Assembly: GCA_003519585.1 (NCBI GenBank)
Contig: DOWL01000180.1
Location: 1 to 10,741 of the forward strand
Source of the DNA: Nocardioides sp.
GTDB taxonomy: Bacteria > Actinomycetota > Actinomycetes > Propionibacteriales > Nocardioidaceae
Direction: 5' to 3'
Length of the DNA stretch: 10,741 nt
The position numbers were made by a program, and so were the translations under genes. Of the stretch, positions 6,014 through 10,741 are shown one piece after another. The first letter of the stretch is position 1. The number at the start of each line of letters is the position of its first letter. Below the pieces are notes generated by a model. It had not been told where the DNA came from. It saw nothing but the letters and a program-made list of their open reading frames with translations, and ran no database searches.

Positions 6014-7537
6014 ATGAAGCTGGAGATCAAGGGCCTCACCAAGAGGTTCGGCTCGTTCACCGCCAACGACCACATCGACCTCACCATCGAGCCGGGCGAG
6101 ATCCACTGCCTGCTCGGTGAGAACGGCGCCGGCAAGTCGACGCTGATGAACATGCTCTACGGCCTGCTCGACCCCACCGAGGGCGAGATCGTGGTCGACG
6201 GCCAGCCGGTGACCTTCCACTCACCCAGCGACGCGATCGCGGTGGGCATCGGGATGGTCCACCAGCACTTCATGCTGGTGCCGGTCTTCACCGTCGCCGA
6301 GAACGTCATGCTCGGCCGCGAGCAGACCGCGGCGCCGGGCATCCTGTCCCGCAAGAAGGCCTCCGACCTGGTCCACCAGCTCTCCGAGCGCTACGGCCTG
6401 CAGGTCGACCCGAGCGCGCTCGTCGAGTCGCTCCCGGTCGGCGTACAACAGCGGGTCGAGATCCTCAAGGCGCTCTCCAACGAGGCCAAGGTGCTCATCC
6501 TCGACGAGCCGACAGCCGTGCTCACGCCGCAGGAGATCGACGAGCTGATGGAGATCATGCGCTCGCTCAAGGCGCAGGGCACCTCGATCATCTTCATCAC
6601 CCACAAGCTGCGTGAGGTGAAGGCGGTCGGCGACCGGATCTCGGTGATCCGCCGGGGCAAGGTCGTCGGCACCGCGCCACCCAGCGCCTCCGAGGCCGAG
6701 CTGGCCGAGATGATGGTCGGCCGCGAGGTGAAGCTCAAGGTCGACAAGGAGCCCGCCAAGACCGGCTCCGTCGTCCTCTCGGTCGAGGGCTGCACCGTGG
6801 TCGACCCGCGGGGTCACCAGGTCGTCAAGGATGTCTCTTTCGAGGCCCGCGCCGGTGAGGTGTTGGGCATCGCCGGCGTCCAGGGCAACGGCCAGACCGA
6901 GCTGATCAAGGCCCTGCTCGGCCTGGTGCGGCCCGATGCGGGCGTGATCCGGCTCGACGGCGACGACATCAGCAAGCACGGTCCGCGCGAGAGCCTCGAC
7001 GACGGCATCGGCTACATCCCCGAGGATCGCTCGCACGACGGGTACGTCGGCGCGTTCAGTGTCCGCGAGAACCTCGTCCTCGACCTCTATCGCAGCGACG
7101 CCTTCTCCCGCGGCCTCGCGCTCAAGCTCGACGAGATCGCCGACAACGCCGACCACCGCATCGAGGAGTTCGACATCCGCACCGAGTCCGCGTCGACGCC
7201 GGTGTCGTCGCTCTCGGGTGGCAACCAGCAGAAGGTGGTCGTGGCCCGGGAGTTCTCCCGGCCGCTCAAGGTGCTGGTCGCCTCACAGCCCACCCGGGGC
7301 GTCGACGTCGGCTCGATCGAGTTCATCCACAAGCGGATCATCGCCGAGCGCGACAAGGGGACGGCGGTGATCATCGTCTCGACCGAGCTCGACGAGATCT
7401 TCGCCCTCTCCGACCGGATCGCGGTGATGTACGACGGCCGGATCGTCGACACGGTGAGCCCCGAGATCCGGCGCGAGGACATCGGCCTGCTGATGGCCGG
7501 CGCCACCCCAGAGCGGCCTGAGGAGGTCTCCGCATGA
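6014..7537 (+). CDS. ABC transporter ATP-binding protein, tandem ATPase domains (nucleoside importer)
   Basis: A 507-residue cytoplasmic energiser with two fused nucleotide-binding domains, as in the NupO/BmpA-associated and CUT2 sugar importers. The ATG has GGAGGG (6002-6007) six bases upstream. Domain 1: Walker A GENGAGKST at residues 35-43, signature-like LPVGVQQR at 140-147, Walker B with D164-E165 (LILDEPTA), and the FITHK switch His. Domain 2: a degenerate P-loop GVQGNGQ near 288-294 without the GKS/T triad, a good signature LSGGNQQK at 400-407, and a Walker B end in which the usual Asp-Glu is Ser424-Gln425 (ASQPTRGVD). So only one composite site should hydrolyse ATP, as is normal for this family. 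Its TGA overlaps the next gene's ATG (ATGA), so expression is coupled to the permease. Confidence 0.95.
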   Translation: MKLEIKGLTKRFGSFTANDHIDLTIEPGEIHCLLGENGAGKSTLMNMLYGLLDPTEGEIVVDGQPVTFHSPSDAIAVGIGMVHQHFMLVPVFTVAENVMLGREQTAAPGILSRKKASDLVHQLSERYGLQVDPSALVESLPVGVQQRVEILKALSNEAKVLILDEPTAVLTPQEIDELMEIMRSLKAQGTSIIFITHKLREVKAVGDRISVIRRGKVVGTAPPSASEAELAEMMVGREVKLKVDKEPAKTGSVVLSVEGCTVVDPRGHQVVKDVSFEARAGEVLGIAGVQGNGQTELIKALLGLVRPDAGVIRLDGDDISKHGPRESLDDGIGYIPEDRSHDGYVGAFSVRENLVLDLYRSDAFSRGLALKLDEIADNADHRIEEFDIRTESASTPVSSLSGGNQQKVVVAREFSRPLKVLVASQPTRGVDVGSIEFIHKRIIAERDKGTAVIIVSTELDEIFALSDRIAVMYDGRIVDTVSPEIRREDIGLLMAGATPERPEEVSA

Positions 7538-8751
7538 CGCTGCAGGCACCTGTCCCGCCGCCAGGGGCGGAGCCGGAGTCGGGCGCACCAGAGGCGAAGG
7601 CCGACCTGCGCGACCCCGCCTCCTGGCTGCCCACCGTCAAGGTGACCGCCGGGGCGTTCCTGATCGCCCTGGTCATCGGCGCGTTCGTGATCGCGTTCAG
7701 CGACGACGGCGTGATCGAGTCGCTGCGCTACTTCTTCACCTATCCCTGGGACTTCTTCACCAGGTCGGCCGACGCGGTCTGGTCGTCGTACTCCGCCCTG
7801 GTCAAGGGCGCGGTCGGCTCCAGCAACGCGATTGCCTCCACGCTCAACCGCTCGGCACCGCTGATCTGCGCCGGGCTCGGCGTGACGCTGGCCTTCCGGG
7901 CCGGACTGTTCAACATCGGTGCCCAGGGGCAGCTGATCATCGGTGCGCTGTGCGCCGGCTACGTCGGATTCACCTGGAACCTGCCGCCGTTCGTCCACCT
8001 CATCGTCGCGCTGATCGCCGGCCTGGTGGGTGGCGCCGTCTGGGGTGCGATCCCCGGCTTCCTCAAGGCCCGCACCGGTGCCCATGAGGTCATCACGACG
8101 ATCATGTTCAACTACCTCGCCGCCTCGGTGCTGCTCTATGCGCTCAGCCACGACGCGTTCCAGCGCCCCGGCAGCGACAACGCTCTGTCGCCGAGGGTCG
8201 ACGACTCGGCGGCGTTCCCGAGACTGAACATCGGCGGCTTCGACGTGCACGGCGGCGTCCTGATCGCGCTGCTCGCCGGTGCGGCGGTCTGGTGGCTGCT
8301 CGAGCGCAGCACGTGGGGCTTCGAGCTGCGCGCCGTCGGCGCCAACGCCCACGCCTCGCGCACCGCGGGCATGAGCGTGGCCAAGGTCTACACGCTGGCC
8401 ATGCTGCTGGCCGGCATGCTCGCCGGGCTGGCGGCGACGATGCAGGTGCTCGGCAATCAGAACTCCCTCAGCGCGACCCTGCCCGGCTCGATCGGCTTCG
8501 ATGCGATCACCGTCGCGCTGCTCGGCAGAGCCAGTCCGCTCGGCACCGTGCTCGCGGGGCTGTTGTTCGGCGCGATGAGCGTGGGCGGCGTGGCGATGCA
8601 GGCCAGTGCCGGCACGCCCAAGGAGCTCACCGACGTCCTGCAGGCGCTGATCGTCCTGTTCGTCGCCGCCCCGGCGCTGGTGAAGGGGATCCTCCATATC
8701 AAGGAATCCGGTGGCGGAGCGACCGTGATGGCGAAGGGTTGGGGGAGCTGA
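7534..8751 (+). CDS. ABC transporter permease, BPD_transp_2 family (nucleoside importer, first permease)
   Basis: A 405-residue polytopic inner-membrane protein. The start is ATG 7534, overlapping the ATPase stop by four bases, with AGGAGG at 7521-7526. Residues 1-36 are a Pro/Ala/Glu-rich cytoplasmic tail, followed by a first hydrophobic segment at about 38-55 and several more, for example around 160-178, 246-260 and 285-303. GLFNIGAQGQ at 124-133 is the hallmark of this permease family in nucleoside and branched-chain/ribose-type importers. The cytoplasmic coupling-helix region is RAVGANAHASRTAGM from residue 266. It pairs with the next permease to form the membrane channel over which the tandem ATPase works. 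Equivalent to NupP/PnrC-type proteins by family and order; the exact nucleoside specificity is not visible. Confidence 0.93.
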   Translation: MTLQAPVPPPGAEPESGAPEAKADLRDPASWLPTVKVTAGAFLIALVIGAFVIAFSDDGVIESLRYFFTYPWDFFTRSADAVWSSYSALVKGAVGSSNAIASTLNRSAPLICAGLGVTLAFRAGLFNIGAQGQLIIGALCAGYVGFTWNLPPFVHLIVALIAGLVGGAVWGAIPGFLKARTGAHEVITTIMFNYLAASVLLYALSHDAFQRPGSDNALSPRVDDSAAFPRLNIGGFDVHGGVLIALLAGAAVWWLLERSTWGFELRAVGANAHASRTAGMSVAKVYTLAMLLAGMLAGLAATMQVLGNQNSLSATLPGSIGFDAITVALLGRASPLGTVLAGLLFGAMSVGGVAMQASAGTPKELTDVLQALIVLFVAAPALVKGILHIKESGGGATVMAKGWGS

Positions 8752-8752
8752 C

Positions 8753-10051
8753 ATGGCTGTTGCAACCGCCATCTCCGACGAGGGCGTCGTCGCGGTCCGC
8801 GACCGCGCCGACGTGCGCCGCCAGATCAAGCTGGTCTCGATCTTCGGCCTGGTGCTGCTCGCGCTGATCGTCTTCTACAGCCGCATCGACGACTTCAACG
8901 TCGTCTACACCCTCGGCGAGCGGGTCACCAAGGACGACCCGGCCGAGTCGATCAACGCCCAGCCGATCATGATCGCCGGGATCGTGGTGGCCGCCCTGGC
9001 GCTGCTGCTGGCCGCGGTCAACCGGGTGCCGAAGGGCGCGCTCGGCGCGCTGGTCTACCTCCTCGTCGGCGTCGCGTTCTTCAGCGGCTTCATCATCTGG
9101 TGCTACGCCGACCAATCCGGCGCGTTCTCCGTCGCCATCATCAACCCGTTCCCCGGCACCATCCGGCTGGCGACGCCGCTGATCTTCGGTGCGCTCGCGG
9201 GCTGTCTGTGCGAGCGCGCGGGCGTCATCAACATCGCCATCGAGGGCCAGTTCCTGATGGGCGCGTTCTTCGCCGCGGTCGCCTCCTCGCTGGCCTACAG
9301 CGCCGAGATGGGGTTGGTGGGCGGCATCCTGGCCGGCGTCGCCGTGGCCGCGCTGCTCGGCGTCTTCGCGCTGCGCTACCAGGTCAACCAGGTGGTGCTC
9401 GGCGTCGTGCTGATCGCACTGGCCACCGGCTTGACCGACTTCCTGTTGAGCCAGATCCCCGACGACCCCGAGATCAAGAAGTACCTCAACGAGCCGCTCA
9501 TCCTCGAGCGGATCCCGATCTCCGGCCTCGTCGACATCCCGGTCATCGGCCCGGCGCTGTTCAACCAGACGATCCTCGTCTACATCATGTACGCCTCGGT
9601 GGTCTTCGTGACCGTGCTGCTGTTCCAGACGACCTGGGGGCTGCGAGCCCGCTCGGTGGGCGAGCACCCCAAGGCGGCGGACACGGTCGGCATCAAGGTC
9701 AACCGGGTCCGGTGGCAGGCCGTGCTCCTCGGCGGCGTCTTCGCCGGTCTCGGCGGCGCCTACTTCACCGTAGGCTCGACCGGCACCTTCGACTCCAACG
9801 CCTCCGCGGGCAACGGCTTCATCGCGCTGGCCGCGGTGATCATGGGCCGCTGGAACCCCATCGGCGCGACCATGGCCGCACTGCTCTTCGGCTTCTGCTT
9901 CACCCTCCAGGCGCAGTTGGCCTTCCTCGACAAGATCCCGGGTGAGCTGCTCCGCGCCTCGCCCTACCTCGTCACGGTGATCGCGGTCGCCGGCTTCGTC
10001 GGCCGGGTGCGGCCGCCCGCGGCCGACGGCGAGCCCTACGTGAAGTCATGA
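8753..10051 (+). CDS. ABC transporter permease, BPD_transp_2 family (nucleoside importer, second permease)
   Basis: A 432-residue polytopic membrane protein beginning one base after the previous stop; GGGGGAG at 8740-8746 overlaps the end of the upstream gene and serves as the ribosome binding site. Hydrophobic segments begin around residue 28 (FGLVLLALIVFY), followed by an external loop and further helices near 76-90 and 100-121. The family motif appears as GVINIAIEGQ at 157-166 (the GLFNIGAQGQ counterpart) and the coupling segment as RSVGEHPKAADTVGI from residue 300. Two non-identical permeases, one ATPase and one lipoprotein are the usual composition of BMP-type nucleoside importers. The stop overlaps the next ATG (ATGA), so the cytidine deaminase is translationally coupled to the transporter. 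Confidence 0.93.
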   Translation: MAVATAISDEGVVAVRDRADVRRQIKLVSIFGLVLLALIVFYSRIDDFNVVYTLGERVTKDDPAESINAQPIMIAGIVVAALALLLAAVNRVPKGALGALVYLLVGVAFFSGFIIWCYADQSGAFSVAIINPFPGTIRLATPLIFGALAGCLCERAGVINIAIEGQFLMGAFFAAVASSLAYSAEMGLVGGILAGVAVAALLGVFALRYQVNQVVLGVVLIALATGLTDFLLSQIPDDPEIKKYLNEPLILERIPISGLVDIPVIGPALFNQTILVYIMYASVVFVTVLLFQTTWGLRARSVGEHPKAADTVGIKVNRVRWQAVLLGGVFAGLGGAYFTVGSTGTFDSNASAGNGFIALAAVIMGRWNPIGATMAALLFGFCFTLQAQLAFLDKIPGELLRASPYLVTVIAVAGFVGRVRPPAADGEPYVKS

Positions 10052-10464
10052 GCAGCCCCGAGACCGAGTTCGACTGGGAGGGGCTCAAGGCCGAGGCGGT
10101 CGCCGCGATGCGGCACGCTTACGCGCCGTACTCCTCCTTCCCCGTGGGTGCCGCCGCCGTGGTCGACGACGGGCGGATCGTGACCGGCTGCAACGTCGAG
10201 AACGCCGCGTACGGCGTCACGCTGTGCGCCGAGTGCGGCGTGGTCAGCCAGCTGCACATCACCGGCGGTGGCCGGCTCACCCACTTCGTCTGCGTGGATG
10301 GCGACGGCACGGTGATCATGCCCTGCGGCCGCTGCCGGCAGCTGTTGTGGGAGAACGGCGGCGCGGGGCTGCTGGTGTGGACGGTCTCCGGCGTCCGGCC
10401 GATGACCGAGGTGCTGCCCGATGCGTTCGGGCCCGACGACCTCGCGAGGGGACACAGTGGCTGA
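10048..10464 (+). CDS. cdd: Cytidine deaminase (small zinc-dependent type)
   Basis: A 138-residue enzyme of pyrimidine salvage that hydrolytically deaminates cytidine and deoxycytidine to uridine and deoxyuridine. The ATG overlaps the permease stop by four bases. Visible: YSSFPVGAA (28-36, base-stacking Phe31), ribose-binding NVEN (49-52), the zinc/catalytic motif CAE with C60 and catalytic E62, and PCGRCRQ (92-98) with zinc ligands C93 and C96. These are the three-cysteine site and length of the homotetrameric class. The residue after CAE is Cys63, where Bacillus-type enzymes have an Arg that offsets thiolate charge; as I recall, mycobacterial Cdd shares this Cys. Being in the transporter operon, it probably feeds imported cytidine to the phosphorylase encoded next. 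It overlaps that gene by eight bases. Confidence 0.97.
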   Translation: MSSPETEFDWEGLKAEAVAAMRHAYAPYSSFPVGAAAVVDDGRIVTGCNVENAAYGVTLCAECGVVSQLHITGGGRLTHFVCVDGDGTVIMPCGRCRQLLWENGGAGLLVWTVSGVRPMTEVLPDAFGPDDLARGHSG

Positions 10465-10741
10465 GCAGCACGACGCCGTCGAGGTGATCACCACCAAGCG
10501 CGACGGTGGCCGCCTGTCGGACTCGATGGTCGACTGGGTGGTCGACGCCTACACCCGCGGCGTGGTGGCCGACGAGCAGATGTCGGCGCTGGCGATGGCG
10601 ATCCTGCTCAACGGCATGGACCGTGCGGAGATCTCCCGCTGGACCGACGCGATGATCGCCTCCGGAGAGCGGATGGACTTCTCCGGGCTCTCGCGGCCGA
10701 CGTCGGACAAGCACTCGACGGGCGGCGTGGGCGACAAGATC
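10457..10741 (+). CDS. deoA: Thymidine / pyrimidine-nucleoside phosphorylase, N-terminal part
   Basis: The gene is 3'-truncated by the window edge; 95 residues of roughly 430 are visible. The enzyme splits thymidine, deoxyuridine (and uridine in the broader-specificity form) with phosphate into base and (deoxy)ribose-1-phosphate. The start is GTG 10457, inside the end of cdd (8-bp overlap, stop 10462-10464), with the purine-rich GAGGGGA (10445-10451) upstream. Visible: TTKRDGGRLS near residues 12-21, the helical alpha domain with ALAMAILLNGM, and the family signature KHSTGGVGDK at 85-94, whose His/Ser/Thr belong to the phosphate and substrate site. Whether it is strict thymidine phosphorylase or the broader pyrimidine-nucleoside enzyme cannot be decided from this fragment. 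Confidence 0.95.
   Translation, partial: MAEQHDAVEVITTKRDGGRLSDSMVDWVVDAYTRGVVADEQMSALAMAILLNGMDRAEISRWTDAMIASGERMDFSGLSRPTSDKHSTGGVGDKI

Noticed and set aside
6866..7330. Apparent loss-of-function changes in the second ATPase domain (no GKS/T, Ser-Gln instead of Asp-Glu)
   Set aside because: This degeneracy is normal for the second half of tandem ATPases in BMP and CUT2 importers; the signature motif is intact and the frame unbroken.
7087..8829. 580-codon minus-strand open frame opposite the ATPase and first permease
   Set aside because: It crosses two certain genes and their coupled overlap. Its composition (Arg/Asp/Gly/His repeats) is that of a complement of Ala/Leu/Val/Gly membrane-protein codons.
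1..10741. Search for a novel defence, mobile or biosynthetic system
   Set aside because: Every sizeable coding region is assigned to a known metabolic, transport or exported-protein family on one strand. No transposase, integrase, toxin-antitoxin, nuclease, reverse transcriptase, repeat array or compositional break was seen.

Overview
The window is ordinary, compact, high-GC actinobacterial chromosome. Base composition, GC-ending codons and protein sequences fit a Nocardioides-like or other Propionibacteriales/Actinomycetes organism; this is inference from style, because there is no rRNA or other taxonomic marker. All genes lie on the + strand and no gap exceeds about 190 bases. I see no tRNA, rRNA, CRISPR array, insertion sequence, phage gene or defence locus.

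Region 1 (1-2070) is propionate/odd-chain/branched-chain catabolism. It holds the C-terminal half of the large, B12-binding subunit of methylmalonyl-CoA mutase (cut by the left edge), overlapped by one base by MeaB, the GTPase that guards cobalamin loading of that mutase.

Region 2 (2071-4611) holds two apparently single genes. The first is a secreted, lysine-rich beta-propeller protein of the ScyD/ScyE (NHL/SMP-30-like) type with unknown role, preceded by a 189-base intergenic stretch with a clear inverted repeat. The second is an M20-family metal amidohydrolase (hippurate/IAA-amino-acid hydrolase type).

Region 3 (4612-10741) is a nucleoside uptake and salvage operon. In order it holds a BMP/PnrA-family lipoprotein (substrate binding), a strong 17-bp hairpin, a double-ATPase ABC protein, two membrane permeases, cytidine deaminase, and the start of thymidine (pyrimidine-nucleoside) phosphorylase, cut by the right edge. 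From the ATPase on, the genes overlap or abut (4-bp overlap, 1-base gap, 4-bp overlap, 8-bp overlap), which indicates one translationally coupled transcript. The inferred pathway is: the lipoprotein captures extracellular nucleosides, the ABC complex imports them, Cdd deaminates (deoxy)cytidine to (deoxy)uridine, and the phosphorylase releases the base and (deoxy)ribose-1-phosphate.

I did not find a credible new biological system. The items most worth checking are the non-coding signals (hairpin and repeats at 2065-2157, direct repeats at 4639-4655, hairpin and triple ATCGTC repeat at 5920-5991), the uncharacterised ScyD/ScyE-like protein, and the four-cysteine surroundings of the cytidine deaminase zinc site.
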